Notes under the pieces: model-generated
What the model saw: only the letters and a program-made list of their open reading frames with translations
Databases searched by the model: none
Told to the model about the DNA's origin: nothing
Position numbers and translations under genes: made by a program
Shown here: positions 25,409-35,325 of the stretch, piece after piece
How positions within the stretch are numbered: the stretch's first letter is position 1
Layout of the letters: each line of letters begins with the position of its first letter
Assembly (NCBI GenBank): GCA_030536575.1
Contig: JAUNPS010000020.1
Location: 1-64,000 of the forward strand
Source of the DNA: Eubacteriales bacterium
GTDB taxonomy: Bacteria; Bacillota; Clostridia; Lachnospirales; Lachnospiraceae
Direction of reading: 5' to 3'
Length of the DNA stretch: 64,000 nt

Positions 25409-27289
25409 ATGAAACATCAAAAACAGGCGCTGGCGCTGTCCCTTGGACTCGTCTGCGCAGGAAGCCTTTGCCTGACCGGATGCGGGAAAAGCGAAAGCGG
25501 CAACAGCAGTTCCTCCGGGGAGGACGTACATTTTTCCTGGTGGATGACCGCGGCGGAGAGCACGGATTATTATACAGACTATACGGAAAATCCGGTGCTG
25601 AAGTACATTACAGATACGATGACTTTTGAAAATGCCGAAGGCGGCCAGAGCACCATTTCCTTTGAGGTGCAGGCCCCGCCCTCCGGAAAAGAGGAGGATA
25701 ACTTTAATACCCTGTTAAGCACGGATTCCTACACGGACATCATGGATCTGACCTTTTACAGCGGTTCCGCGGCGGAACTGTACGAAGAGGGAAAGATTCT
25801 GGATCTGACGGAATACATCGACAAGTACATGCCGAACTATAAAGGGTATCTGGAAGCGCATCCGGAAGTGGCGAAATATGCCACCATCAAGGTCGGCGAC
25901 GAGGAAAAATATCTGACGCTGACCTCCGCCAGCGACAGCATTGACGCCTATTCCCAGGATTTCGGTTTCTGCTACCGCCGGGACTGGATTCTGAAATACG
26001 GGAAACAGCCGGATACCCTGTACGACCCGATGAAGGACGACGCGCCGACGGAAAACCCGAACGCCGGAGAAGCTTTTACCGGCTATTTTACCCTGGATAA
26101 CGAGGGCAATGAAATCCATGAGGAAACCTACAGCGATACGGTCAACGGCGACAGCTGGGTGGACGACATCGTATTCCCAAGCGGCAATCCGGACCCGACC
26201 TACATCAGCGACTGGGAATGGATGTTCGAAATCTTTGAGACTGCCCTGGAAGAAGAAGGAATTACGGACGGCTATGCGCTGAGTATTTATTATCCGGGCT
26301 ACAACGCAAACGGCGACCTGGTCTGCGCCTTTGGCGGCGGCGGCCCCACCTGGTACAATGCCGGGGATGAGATCAAATTCGGCGCTGTCACCGACGACTT
26401 TAAGGCCTATCTGGAATGCATGAACCAGTGGTATGAAAACGGCTGGCTGGACAAGCAGTTCGCCGAACGGAGCGCGGACATGTTCTACCGGATCGACGAA
26501 GTTTCCTACCGTTCCGGAAAAGTAGGGCTCTGGATGGGCGCGCCTTCGACCCTGGGTACGCGGCTTTACGCTGCGGAACAGACCTATACGGATGGTATCA
26601 TGGTGTTCGCGGCCCCGCAGCCGATCAATGATATTTACGGCGGCGAGGAACAGCAGCTTCAGATTCCGTATACCATGTACCAGGCAGAGCTTTCCGGCGG
26701 CGCGGTTGTGGTTTCGGACAAGGCGAAAGATAAGGATCTGCAGGTGCTTTTCGAATTCCTGGATTATCTGTACTCCGAAGAAGGCTCCATTCTGCGGACA
26801 ATGGGCCTGAGCAAGGAACAGATGGAAGCATGCCAGAATGAAACCTACAAAAAGCTGGGGCTGGACGAAGGCGGCTATACCGTGGAAACCATCGACGGGG
26901 AAACGTATTACCGCTATGCGGCCCTCCTGGAAGAGGACGATGGCAATGTAAAGAGCGCCATGACCGGAAACCGCCTGCCCGGCCTGCGATGCAGCAGTAA
27001 AATTGTCTATTCGGATACGGAAACCATGCAGCACAACCGGGAATTGTGGGTCTGCTACGAGGCCACCGGATTTTTGGGCGGCCAGATCAACGGCCGGCGT
27101 ACCGCCGAACGCATGAAGGAGCACGGAAAGATCCGTTCCCGGATTGAAAACGAATACATGTACATCAATGTGCCGAAATTTATCAAAGGGGAAAAGAACC
27201 TCGAAGAGGACTGGGAAACCTTCTGCAAAGACCTGGCGAAACGGGATTATCAGAGCGTGTGCGACGGTTATAACGAAGCCCTCGAATAG
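25409..27289 (+). CDS. Extracellular solute-binding lipoprotein
   Basis: 626 residues. A lipoprotein signal ends in LTGC with Cys25 as the lipidated residue, followed by a Ser/Gly linker. The mature protein is a large type of the family-1 solute-binding fold, about 100-150 residues longer than many sugar-binding proteins. The C-terminal part (LPGLRCSSKIVYSDTETMQ and following) is typical of the LplA/YtcQ group paired with LplB/LplC permeases. It should capture oligosaccharide outside the membrane for the 23511/24469 channel. Confidence 0.9.
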   Translation: MKHQKQALALSLGLVCAGSLCLTGCGKSESGNSSSSGEDVHFSWWMTAAESTDYYTDYTENPVLKYITDTMTFENAEGGQSTISFEVQAPPSGKEEDNFNTLLSTDSYTDIMDLTFYSGSAAELYEEGKILDLTEYIDKYMPNYKGYLEAHPEVAKYATIKVGDEEKYLTLTSASDSIDAYSQDFGFCYRRDWILKYGKQPDTLYDPMKDDAPTENPNAGEAFTGYFTLDNEGNEIHEETYSDTVNGDSWVDDIVFPSGNPDPTYISDWEWMFEIFETALEEEGITDGYALSIYYPGYNANGDLVCAFGGGGPTWYNAGDEIKFGAVTDDFKAYLECMNQWYENGWLDKQFAERSADMFYRIDEVSYRSGKVGLWMGAPSTLGTRLYAAEQTYTDGIMVFAAPQPINDIYGGEEQQLQIPYTMYQAELSGGAVVVSDKAKDKDLQVLFEFLDYLYSEEGSILRTMGLSKEQMEACQNETYKKLGLDEGGYTVETIDGETYYRYAALLEEDDGNVKSAMTGNRLPGLRCSSKIVYSDTETMQHNRELWVCYEATGFLGGQINGRRTAERMKEHGKIRSRIENEYMYINVPKFIKGEKNLEEDWETFCKDLAKRDYQSVCDGYNEALE

Positions 27290-27361
27290 CGCGGTTTCTC
27301 ATTGAAAAAGCGGTCTCCAAATGTTATCATAAAAGAAAACTTAAAAATAACAGGAGGAGAC

Positions 27362-28630
27362 ATGCAGGATTATTTTGACGTGAAACAGCCAAAGCTGCGC
27401 CTGCTTGCCGGTATGCTGTACCATGCCTGCGAGCTGGGCGCCTGGTGTTTCGGAGAAAACGGGGATCTCTACTATACGACCTGCGTTTATGAAAAAGAAC
27501 TGAAAGGGTTCTTCGCGATCAGCGGATGCCTGGACTATGCCCTGCACGAGCGGACGGAATGCGACCGGCCGTTTTTGATGGAAGATTCCATCGGACTTGT
27601 CTGGGTGGGGGAGCATACCGTCGTGGATACGGCCACCGGATGGAAGGCGCTGATCGTGATCGGACCCTTCTTTTACAGCAGCGTTTCCCTGAAAAACGTG
27701 GAAAACCGCCTGCGCACGATGAACATCCCGCTTCCGATGCGCAGCAGCTGTCTGAAAATCCTGGACAAGGTTCCAGTGCTTAGTCATGGGCTGATGTTCC
27801 AATATGTAAAAATGCTGCACTACACGGTCACCGGGGAGCCCCTGAAGCAGGAGGAGATCCTTTTACAGGCCCCAAAGGAAAAACCGGAAGAAACGCCCAG
27901 AACAGACCGCGGGAGACTGGGTGAATATGAGCGGGCCTACAGCACTGAGCAGACGCTTTTGCAGTTTATCCGGGACGGCGGGACGGATTTCCAGCATTTC
28001 CGGGCCGGAGGCGCCCGCCATGAGATGATCGAGATCGAAGACTTTCAGACGGGTGCGCCTTTGCGCGAGTCGAAAGATCTCCTGCTGATCTTTACGGCCC
28101 TGTGCGCCCGGACGGCCATCGAAAGCGGCGTGGCCATCCCCACCGCAAAGGAAGAAGAGGTTTCCTGGATTCAGAAGATCGAGCGGGCGAAAACCGATTC
28201 CGAACTGATGGAATTGAACATTGCCATGGTGGAGCGGTTCGCCGCTCTGGTGCGCAAGACAAAGCAGAATCCCGATATTTCCGTGCCGATCATGCGGTGC
28301 TGCGACTATGTGCGCACGCATTTTGACGAGCCGATCGATTTAAAAAGCATTGCGTCGGAAGTCGGTTATACGGAATATTACCTGGCGCGGAAATTTCAGA
28401 AGGAGGTGGGCGTGCGCCTGCTGGATTACATCAAGGACGTCCGGCTGGAGTACGCCAAGGTCTGGCTGATCTCCACGGAGAAGAGCATTCAGGAGATCAG
28501 CGAGCAGCTTCAGTTCGGCACCCGGAATTATTTCAGCCGGATTTTCCGGGAAAAGACCGGGATGACCCCGGCCCAGTACCGGGAGCGGGTGCAGGCCCGG
28601 CCGGAGGAGCAGACGCAGAAAGGGGAGTAA
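27362..28630 (+). CDS. AraC-family transcriptional regulator
   Basis: 422 residues from ATG 27362, which follows AGGAGGAG; the longer frame from 27302 is not supported. The N-terminal ~170 residues form a sensory domain (possibly PocR/GAF-like, with ACELGAWCFGENGDLYY), a middle helical linker follows, and the C-terminal 100 residues are two helix-turn-helix units with the AraC pattern (LKSIASEVGYTEYYLARKF, then IQEISEQLQFGTRNYFSRIF). Placed between a transporter operon and a GH2 gene that starts two bases after its stop, it probably activates this carbohydrate locus. Confidence 0.88.
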   Translation: MQDYFDVKQPKLRLLAGMLYHACELGAWCFGENGDLYYTTCVYEKELKGFFAISGCLDYALHERTECDRPFLMEDSIGLVWVGEHTVVDTATGWKALIVIGPFFYSSVSLKNVENRLRTMNIPLPMRSSCLKILDKVPVLSHGLMFQYVKMLHYTVTGEPLKQEEILLQAPKEKPEETPRTDRGRLGEYERAYSTEQTLLQFIRDGGTDFQHFRAGGARHEMIEIEDFQTGAPLRESKDLLLIFTALCARTAIESGVAIPTAKEEEVSWIQKIERAKTDSELMELNIAMVERFAALVRKTKQNPDISVPIMRCCDYVRTHFDEPIDLKSIASEVGYTEYYLARKFQKEVGVRLLDYIKDVRLEYAKVWLISTEKSIQEISEQLQFGTRNYFSRIFREKTGMTPAQYRERVQARPEEQTQKGE

Positions 28631-28632
28631 CG

Positions 28633-30852
28633 ATGCGATATCTTGAGAATTGGAACGAAGGATGGAACTTTGCGAAAGCCGCGAACCTGGAAGAGGCGCG
28701 GACAGCGAAGTGGGAGGCCGTTTCCCTGCCCCACACCTGGAACAATGTGGACGGCCAGGACGGCGGAAACGACTATTACCGGGGCAGGTGCCTCTATGAG
28801 AAGACCTTTGAAAAGCCAAAGGCTTTTGGAGAAGGAAAGCAGGTTTATCTGGAATTTCAGGCGGCGGCCATGATCGCGGATGTCCTGGTAAATGGGAAGA
28901 AGCTCGCGCACCACGAAGGCGGGTATTCCACGTTCCGGGTGAATCTCACGGATGTTTTGGAAGAGACGAACCGCATCCAGGTCTTCGTCGATAATGCGGC
29001 CAATGATTTTGTCTATCCGCAGATGGCGGATTTTACGTTTTACGGAGGACTGTACCGGGATGTGACGCTGATCGTGGTTCCGGAGGATCATTTTGAGCTG
29101 GAAAAAGACGGGACGCCGGGGATGAAGGTGACGCCGCAGGTGGAAGAGGGACGCGCCGAAATCGCGCTGGAAGCCTGGGTTCCCGGCGGCAGAGGGCAGG
29201 TGCGTTTTACCGTCGATGGCATGTCGAAGACCGCTGAAGTGAAAGACGGAAGCGCAAAAGTATCGCTTACAATCGAAAATGTCCATCTCTGGGACGGCGT
29301 GAACGACCCGTTTTTGTATACGGCGAAGGCTGAACTGCTGATCGGGGAGGACATTGCAGATGAAATCGTCCTTCCATTTGGATGCCGTACTTTTGCGATT
29401 GATAAAGAAAAAGGATTTTTCCTGAATGGGAAGCCTTATCCCCTGCGGGGCGTCAGCCGTCACCAGGACCGGGTGGACGTGGGGAATGCCCTGACGGAAG
29501 CCATGCACCGGGAGGATATGGCGATCATAAAAGAAATTGGAGCAAATACTATCCGGCTGGCCCATTACCAGCACGCCCAATATTTTTATGATCTCTGCGA
29601 CCGGGAGGGCATGATCGTCTGGGCGGAAATCCCCTATATTACGAAACATATGGAAAAGGGGCGGCAGAATACCCTGGATCAGATGCGGGAACTGATCGTC
29701 CAGAATTACCATCATCCTTCCATCGTGTGCTGGGGCCTTTCCAATGAGATCACAGCCTCTGGAACCGTCACCGAAGACCTGATCGAGAACCACCGCCTGT
29801 TAAACGACCTGTGCCACCGGATGGATTCCACAAGGCTTACGACGATGGCCCATGTATTCATGCTGGAGACGGAAAGCCCGCTGATCGACCTGCCGGACAT
29901 TGGCAGTTACAATCTGTACTTTGGCTGGTACTTAGGCGAGCTTTCCCAGAACGACGAATTTTTCGACGAATTTCATGAAACCTATCCGGAGCGGGTCATC
30001 GGCCTTTCGGAATACGGGGCGGACGCGAACCCGCAGTTCCAGGCTTCCGAGCCGGAGCGGGGCGATTACACGGAGTCTTACCAGTGTCTTTACCATGAGC
30101 ATTTGCTCGCATGCATCGAAGCGCGGCCCTACCTGTGGGCGACCCATGTCTGGAACATGTTTGATTTTGCCGCGGACGGCCGGGACGAAGGGGGAGCCCA
30201 TGGCCGGAACCAGAAGGGCCTTGTGACCATGGATCGGAAGCTTAAAAAGGACGCCTTTTATCTGTATAAGGCGGCCTGGAGCCGGGAACCTTTCGTGCAT
30301 CTGTGCGGCAGGCGGTATGCAGAGCGGGCGGAAGCGCAGACGGAGATCAAGGTCTATTCGAACCAGCCAAAGGTATCCCTGTATGTGGACGGGAAGCTGA
30401 CAGAGACGCAGGAAGGGAGGACGGTTTTCCGGTTTCAGACGGTGCTTTCCGGAGAACATCTCATCGAAGCAAAGGCGGGCGCGTGCACCGATTCCATGCG
30501 TATCCGCAGAGTTCCGGAGCCGAACAAAGCCTATCAGTTTTTAAAGGAAGGCGACGTGGTGAACTGGTTTGACCGGGATACCTATAAAAAAGATTTTTAC
30601 GGCATCAAAGACCGCTTAAAGGACTTGCAGGCGAATCCGGACGCCGCCAAACTGACGGATGAGATCATGGCAAAAGCCCGCGCTTCCAGAGGGGATGTGG
30701 CGAAAAGTACCCAGGGAAATGAAAATCTCCGGAAGATGATGGGCGGGATGAGCCTGGAAAGCGTATTAAAGCAGGTGAAAGGCGCGGTGCCCGCAGAGGA
30801 AATCCAGGAACTGAACCGGAAGCTGCAAAGTATCCGCAAGCCGGAAGCGTAA
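28633..30852 (+). CDS. Glycoside hydrolase family 2 enzyme
   Basis: 739 residues, no signal peptide. N-terminal sugar-binding domain (VSLPHTWNNVDGQDGGNDYYRG), immunoglobulin-like domain, then the TIM barrel. The acid/base is E372 in GLSNEIT and the nucleophile E460 in IGLSEYGAD, both intact. A DUF4982-like beta domain follows. The last ~110 residues (from about PNKAYQFLKEGDVVNWF) form a helical tail that is rare in GH2 enzymes. It is a retaining exo-glycosidase, beta-galactosidase-like by closest appearance, but beta-glucuronidase or another beta-glycosidase cannot be excluded. It acts in the cytoplasm on imported oligosaccharide. Confidence 0.9.
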   Translation: MRYLENWNEGWNFAKAANLEEARTAKWEAVSLPHTWNNVDGQDGGNDYYRGRCLYEKTFEKPKAFGEGKQVYLEFQAAAMIADVLVNGKKLAHHEGGYSTFRVNLTDVLEETNRIQVFVDNAANDFVYPQMADFTFYGGLYRDVTLIVVPEDHFELEKDGTPGMKVTPQVEEGRAEIALEAWVPGGRGQVRFTVDGMSKTAEVKDGSAKVSLTIENVHLWDGVNDPFLYTAKAELLIGEDIADEIVLPFGCRTFAIDKEKGFFLNGKPYPLRGVSRHQDRVDVGNALTEAMHREDMAIIKEIGANTIRLAHYQHAQYFYDLCDREGMIVWAEIPYITKHMEKGRQNTLDQMRELIVQNYHHPSIVCWGLSNEITASGTVTEDLIENHRLLNDLCHRMDSTRLTTMAHVFMLETESPLIDLPDIGSYNLYFGWYLGELSQNDEFFDEFHETYPERVIGLSEYGADANPQFQASEPERGDYTESYQCLYHEHLLACIEARPYLWATHVWNMFDFAADGRDEGGAHGRNQKGLVTMDRKLKKDAFYLYKAAWSREPFVHLCGRRYAERAEAQTEIKVYSNQPKVSLYVDGKLTETQEGRTVFRFQTVLSGEHLIEAKAGACTDSMRIRRVPEPNKAYQFLKEGDVVNWFDRDTYKKDFYGIKDRLKDLQANPDAAKLTDEIMAKARASRGDVAKSTQGNENLRKMMGGMSLESVLKQVKGAVPAEEIQELNRKLQSIRKPEA

Positions 30853-30853
30853 G

Positions 30854-32581
30854 ATGGGGCGCGGGAAGAACCGTAGGAACCTGTTCAGCCTGAAAAAGCA
30901 GATTTCCAGATTTTTGCTTCTGGGAATTCTGCTTCTTCTGCTGCTGTTTGGCATTTTGCTGGCCGTGCTGGTGGGTTCCTATCAGAAAAACCAAAATGAA
31001 CAGCGTCTGAGCGATCTGGAATCTTACGCGGAAACGCTGGATAACAGCATCGTACAGTTAAACGGCGTGGTCGGTTCGATTTATTCCACGAACAGCGCGT
31101 TTGAGGGCATTGACCAGTACCGTGTCGTGACGGAGGAAGTCGATTACACCTTTACGCTTCGGAACCTGTTAAAAATCCAGGTACAGGCGAACAAAAACCT
31201 GAGCGGCCTGTTCCTCTATTATGACAATCTGGAGAAAGAACTGTACTATGTGAGTGAAAAAATGTCCTATGAGGTGAAGGAAATCCTGAAGCAGGGCGGA
31301 CGCACCTTCGGCCAGGCTCTCAGCAGCCAGATCTATACCCATGAGCGGTATGTGCTGGAAGCCGGGGAGGAGATTTTCTACAATGTCTTTCTGAAAAAGA
31401 CCGCGGCATCCATCAGCGGATGTGTCAGCTTAAGCCTGGGCCTGCCGGATACGCTGGAACATAAGGCGGCTTACGGGGTTCTCTGTGACGGGGTGTTCTA
31501 CCAGACGGCCGGAGCGCAAACAACACTGGATTCAGAAATTTGTAAGATATTGGTTTCCGGGAAAAACCGGATACCAGGCGCGGTGGTATATTTGAGGGAG
31601 CTTGGCACGACGGATTTGGCCGTTGTCGAAATCCTTCCGATGAGCCTGTGGCTGTATGTGAATTGGATGCACCTTGCACTGGCGGCTCTTGGAGTTGCGT
31701 TTGTGCTGCTGTCCGTCCGCATTTACCGTCTTGTCACGCGGGAGCTGATCCGGCCGCTGGAAGATATGACCAGCGCCTTGCGGCAGATCCAGGAAGGCGT
31801 ATGGGAAGTGAACTTCCAGGCGCCGAACCGGGTGGAAGAGATCGAGAATGTCCGGCAGACCGTAAACGTAATGCTGAAAGAAATCGAGCAGTATAAAATC
31901 CGCACTTACGAAGAACAGTTGGAGAAACAGAAAACCCAGCTTCAGTACCTGCAATTGCAGCTCGCCCCGCATTTCTATACGAACTGCCTGAAAAATGCCT
32001 ACTATATGCTGATGCTGAAAGAATATGACAATGTGGAGCAATTTTTGCTGTGCCTGTCCACCCATCTGCGCTACCTGCTGCAAAAAGATACGACGATGGT
32101 TACTGTCGGGACAGAGCGAGACTTTGTGCAGAATTATCTTCAGCTTCAGAGACAGATGACCACGAAGGCATTGCTCTGCGAGATGCAGATCGACGAGGAG
32201 GCGCTGGAAGAGGAAATCCCGATTCTGGCCTTACAGACTTTCGTGGAAAATGCGGTGAAATATGCCCGCGGGCAGGAAACGGCGGAGCTTCGCATCCGTA
32301 TTCAGGTGCGCCTGCGAAAGACCGCGGAAGGGGATTACCTGGACATCAGTATCCGCGACAACGGGCCGGGCTATCCGGAGGAGGTGCTTCATATGCTGAA
32401 CCAGGAAGAGCCTTCCGAAGAACAAAGCCTGGGCGTTGGCATCCTGAATTTACAGAGCCGTATCCGGCTTTCCTACGGGGCGGATGCGAGCTGGTATTTT
32501 GAAAATTCCGGCGGTGCGTGCAGCGAATTGATTTTGCCGGTAGGAAGGGGGAAGGAAGATGAACGTCCTGTTGGTGGATGA
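30854..32581 (+). CDS. YesM-type sensor histidine kinase
   Basis: 575 residues. Membrane helices at about 17-40 and 258-282 flank an extracellular sensor domain of roughly 215 residues. A HAMP domain follows, then a His_kinase (LytS/YesM-type) domain with phospho-acceptor H373 in APHFYTNCLKN and an HATPase domain with IRDNGPGYP and GVGILNLQSRI. The start lies two bases after the GH2 stop and the end overlaps the response regulator by 23 bases. It is expected to sense an extracellular saccharide or a loaded binding protein and to control the neighbouring sugar genes. Confidence 0.9.
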   Translation: MGRGKNRRNLFSLKKQISRFLLLGILLLLLLFGILLAVLVGSYQKNQNEQRLSDLESYAETLDNSIVQLNGVVGSIYSTNSAFEGIDQYRVVTEEVDYTFTLRNLLKIQVQANKNLSGLFLYYDNLEKELYYVSEKMSYEVKEILKQGGRTFGQALSSQIYTHERYVLEAGEEIFYNVFLKKTAASISGCVSLSLGLPDTLEHKAAYGVLCDGVFYQTAGAQTTLDSEICKILVSGKNRIPGAVVYLRELGTTDLAVVEILPMSLWLYVNWMHLALAALGVAFVLLSVRIYRLVTRELIRPLEDMTSALRQIQEGVWEVNFQAPNRVEEIENVRQTVNVMLKEIEQYKIRTYEEQLEKQKTQLQYLQLQLAPHFYTNCLKNAYYMLMLKEYDNVEQFLLCLSTHLRYLLQKDTTMVTVGTERDFVQNYLQLQRQMTTKALLCEMQIDEEALEEEIPILALQTFVENAVKYARGQETAELRIRIQVRLRKTAEGDYLDISIRDNGPGYPEEVLHMLNQEEPSEEQSLGVGILNLQSRIRLSYGADASWYFENSGGACSELILPVGRGKEDERPVGG

Positions 32582-33695
32582 CCAGGAGAAGATCCTGGAG
32601 GCGACGAAGAAGCTGGTGGACTGGGAGAGCCTGGGCGTGGCGGAAGTGTTTACCGCGGATAACGCGGCGGCGGCCAGACGGATTCTGGCCAGTCAGGCGG
32701 TGGAGATCGTCCTGGTGGACATTGAAATGCCGGGAGAGAACGGCATCGAGCTGCAAAAGTGGATTGCAGAAGAATATCCGCAGACAGCCTGCATTTTCCT
32801 GACTTCCCATGCGGATTTTGGCTATGCGCAGGAGGCGATCCGGGGCGGCGCCTTTGACTACATCCTCCAGCCGGCCAGTTTTGCGGAGATCGAGAAAGTG
32901 GTGGGGCGCTGCATCCGGCGGATGGAGGAGAAAAAGCAGATTCTCACAAAGGCGCGCCAGTATGACGACAGCCTGTCCGGGGATTATCTGGCCAATGAGC
33001 CGAACCTGGCGAAGATCCGGCGGCCGGACGGGGCGCTGTGGGGGCGGTGGCTGATCCGGCAGGACACGGCGCTGGTGAAAAACCAGATCGAAAATCTCTG
33101 CCGTCTGGCAGAGGAGGAAGGGTATCTGACGGTTGGATATTTGCAGAAAGTTGTGCATGCGTTTTTGGAGGCCTGCTCCATTGCCTGTTATGAGCAGAAG
33201 AAAAACCTGTCCGACCTGTTTGACGAGCGGTTTACTTATGAGGAGATGCTGCATGCCTGTTCCAGCGCGGAAAAGTTGTGCGAGGGCGTGGAGTTCTGCC
33301 TGAACCGGTATCAGAACCTGATTTCGGAAAATGGAGGGGATACGACGTATTCTGTCCAGGAACGGATTGCGGAAATTCTGCGTTATCTGGAGGAAAATAT
33401 GGATCGGATGATTTCGCGCAGAGAGGCGGCCAAGTATGTGTTCCTGAATGAGGACTATTTTTCACGGATGTTCCGGAAGGAAACCGGGATGGGGTATAAG
33501 GAATATGTGCTGAAGCAGAAGATGGATTATGCCGGGAAGCTTCTGCGGGAGACGAAGATGCCTGTGGCACTGGTGGCTTCGAAGGTGGGGTATGAGAATT
33601 ATACGAATTTTACGCAGATGTTCCGGAAGAGTACCGGGATGACGCCCACGGATTACCGGAAAGAGACTTTGGAGGGCGGGAAGTCAGAAAACTGA
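32559..33695 (+). CDS. YesN-type response regulator with AraC output domain
   Basis: 378 residues. Receiver domain with DD near residue 7-8 and D54 as phospho-acceptor (LVDIEMPG). A central linker of about 150 residues has no recognisable fold. The C-terminal AraC helix-turn-helix pair (ISRREAAKYVFLNEDYFSRMF, MPVALVASKVGYENYTNFTQMF) ends in TGMTPTDYRK. It is partner of the kinase at 30854 and likely activates the binding-protein/permease genes starting at 33795. Confidence 0.92.
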   Translation: MNVLLVDDQEKILEATKKLVDWESLGVAEVFTADNAAAARRILASQAVEIVLVDIEMPGENGIELQKWIAEEYPQTACIFLTSHADFGYAQEAIRGGAFDYILQPASFAEIEKVVGRCIRRMEEKKQILTKARQYDDSLSGDYLANEPNLAKIRRPDGALWGRWLIRQDTALVKNQIENLCRLAEEEGYLTVGYLQKVVHAFLEACSIACYEQKKNLSDLFDERFTYEEMLHACSSAEKLCEGVEFCLNRYQNLISENGGDTTYSVQERIAEILRYLEENMDRMISRREAAKYVFLNEDYFSRMFRKETGMGYKEYVLKQKMDYAGKLLRETKMPVALVASKVGYENYTNFTQMFRKSTGMTPTDYRKETLEGGKSEN

Positions 33696-33726
33696 TAGTC
33701 CAAGTCGGAAAAAAGCTATTTTGCAA

Positions 33727-33734
33727 GGAGCTCC
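33727..33734. promoter_or_regulatory. Small palindrome upstream of the second binding-protein gene
   Basis: GGAGCTCC in the 99-base gap 33696-33794, just before a possible -10 TAGAAT (33740-33745). Low-complexity dyad that could be part of a YesN operator. Tentative. Confidence 0.25.
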
Positions 33735-33794
33735 CTGTGTAGAATCATAAGTGTAAAGAAAAACCACCGGTTTTCAAACAGAAGGGAGAAAAAA

Positions 33795-35252
33795 ATGAAG
33801 AAAAAACTTGCAGCAGCTTTCTTAGCAACAGCCATGATGGCAGGGGTAATCGCAGCACCGGCGGCAGCGGAAGAAATGGTAACGGTATCCTTGTATATTC
33901 CGACCCTGGCGAACTATTCCGAGGATGCGATTACGGAGGTCGAAGCCGCATTAAATGAAATGCTGGCGGAGAAGTATGGCATTCAGGTAGATCTCCACTA
34001 TATCGAATTTGGAAATTTCGAGACGTCGATCAACCTGGCTATGACCACCGACGAACTGGACGTGACCTGCTTTTTCGACCAGGACGGCGGCCTTTCCAAA
34101 TATGTGAATAATGGACAGCTTCTGGACATCACCGATTATTTTAACAATGCGTCAGAGGAATTCCGTTCCACCTTTACCGAAGCGGAATGCTTGAAATCCA
34201 GTATTAATGGACGGATGTACAGCGTAGCGCGGAAATTCCAGTACGGCGGAAAAGGCGTTGTGCTGATGAATGCGGCGATTGTCGAAGAACTGGGAATCGA
34301 TCCGCTTTCCGTAACAGATATGGACAGTCTTGGCGAAGTGCTCTATCAGGTTCACGAGGCGCATCCGGAGATTTATGCGCTTGCACCCCAGTCTTCCGCG
34401 GATATTTCCTGGGTAGAACCCTGGGATAAGGGTGTTGGCGGCACGATCTTCCTGTTTACGGACAGCGTGGAGTCCACAGAGCTTGGAAGCCTGTTCGAAC
34501 TGGATTCTTTCGCAGAGTTCTGTTCTTACACGCATCAGTGGTATGAGGACGGCCTGATTATGTCCGATATTTTGAGCAATACGATGGAGGGCGCGCCTCT
34601 GGTGAATTCCGGCGCGGCGTTTGCCTGCTTTGTGAATGCGGATATTGACCCGGCCAATGCGGCTTACCCGAATACGGTGGTTTCCGGCGACCTGATAGCT
34701 CCCCGTGCGACAGCATCCGATATCGGAAATCTTCAGTACGGCATCAGCGCCAACAGCGCGCATCCGGACGAGGCCTTTAAGCTTCTGGAAGCAATCTACA
34801 CGGACGAAGAAATCGTGACGACCCTCTGCTACGGAATCGAAGGCGAACATTATATCCTCAATGAAGACGGACGTGCGGATTTCCCGGAAGGAATTTCGTC
34901 CGAAAATGAGCCTTACGGCGGTTTTGTGGCGACGGCGGTTTACCCGAACTACATGCTCGCCCCGGTAAAAGCCTCCGCGACGGTAGACAATTACCAGGAA
35001 GCGGTGGACGAATGGAACAACAGCTTAACCGTTTCCGCAAATGTTGGCTTTTTATTCGACATTTCGGAATACACCGATTTTGTAACCGCTTATACGAATC
35101 TGAAAGACAAATATTATTATGCGGTGAAGGGAGGAACCGTTGCACTGGAAGACGTTCTTCCGAGTATCCAAAGCGAGCTGGAAGCCATTGGATTCTACGA
35201 CGTCCTGGCGGAAGCCCAGAGCGAACTGGATGCCTACTTAGAAACAAAATAA
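33795..35252 (+). CDS. Secreted ABC solute-binding protein without lipobox
   Basis: 485 residues. Signal peptide of about 25 residues ending APAAAEE, which suits signal peptidase I. There is no cysteine near the cleavage site, so no lipid anchor is possible. The mature part is a family-1-like solute-binding fold with a C-terminal LplA-type region (DFVTAYTNLKDKYYYAVKGG and following). It precedes an LplB/LplC pair. How a non-lipidated binding protein stays near a Gram-positive membrane is unclear: it may be held by the transporter or the wall, or be released. RBS GGGAGAAA before ATG 33795. Confidence 0.87.
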   Translation: MKKKLAAAFLATAMMAGVIAAPAAAEEMVTVSLYIPTLANYSEDAITEVEAALNEMLAEKYGIQVDLHYIEFGNFETSINLAMTTDELDVTCFFDQDGGLSKYVNNGQLLDITDYFNNASEEFRSTFTEAECLKSSINGRMYSVARKFQYGGKGVVLMNAAIVEELGIDPLSVTDMDSLGEVLYQVHEAHPEIYALAPQSSADISWVEPWDKGVGGTIFLFTDSVESTELGSLFELDSFAEFCSYTHQWYEDGLIMSDILSNTMEGAPLVNSGAAFACFVNADIDPANAAYPNTVVSGDLIAPRATASDIGNLQYGISANSAHPDEAFKLLEAIYTDEEIVTTLCYGIEGEHYILNEDGRADFPEGISSENEPYGGFVATAVYPNYMLAPVKASATVDNYQEAVDEWNNSLTVSANVGFLFDISEYTDFVTAYTNLKDKYYYAVKGGTVALEDVLPSIQSELEAIGFYDVLAEAQSELDAYLETK

Positions 35253-35325
35253 CAGATGCGCGGCAACATGGGCGGCCGGTTTTCCTTGCCGACCGCCCTT
35301 TTTCTACCCTTTTGGAGGTGCAGCT

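Noticed and set aside
25715-27124. Open frame of 469 codons opposite the solute-binding lipoprotein gene
   Set aside because: Antisense shadow; no start site, no family pattern.
28528-29793. Open frame of 421 codons opposite the GH2 and AraC genes
   Set aside because: Spans the junction of two well-supported plus-strand genes; no motifs.
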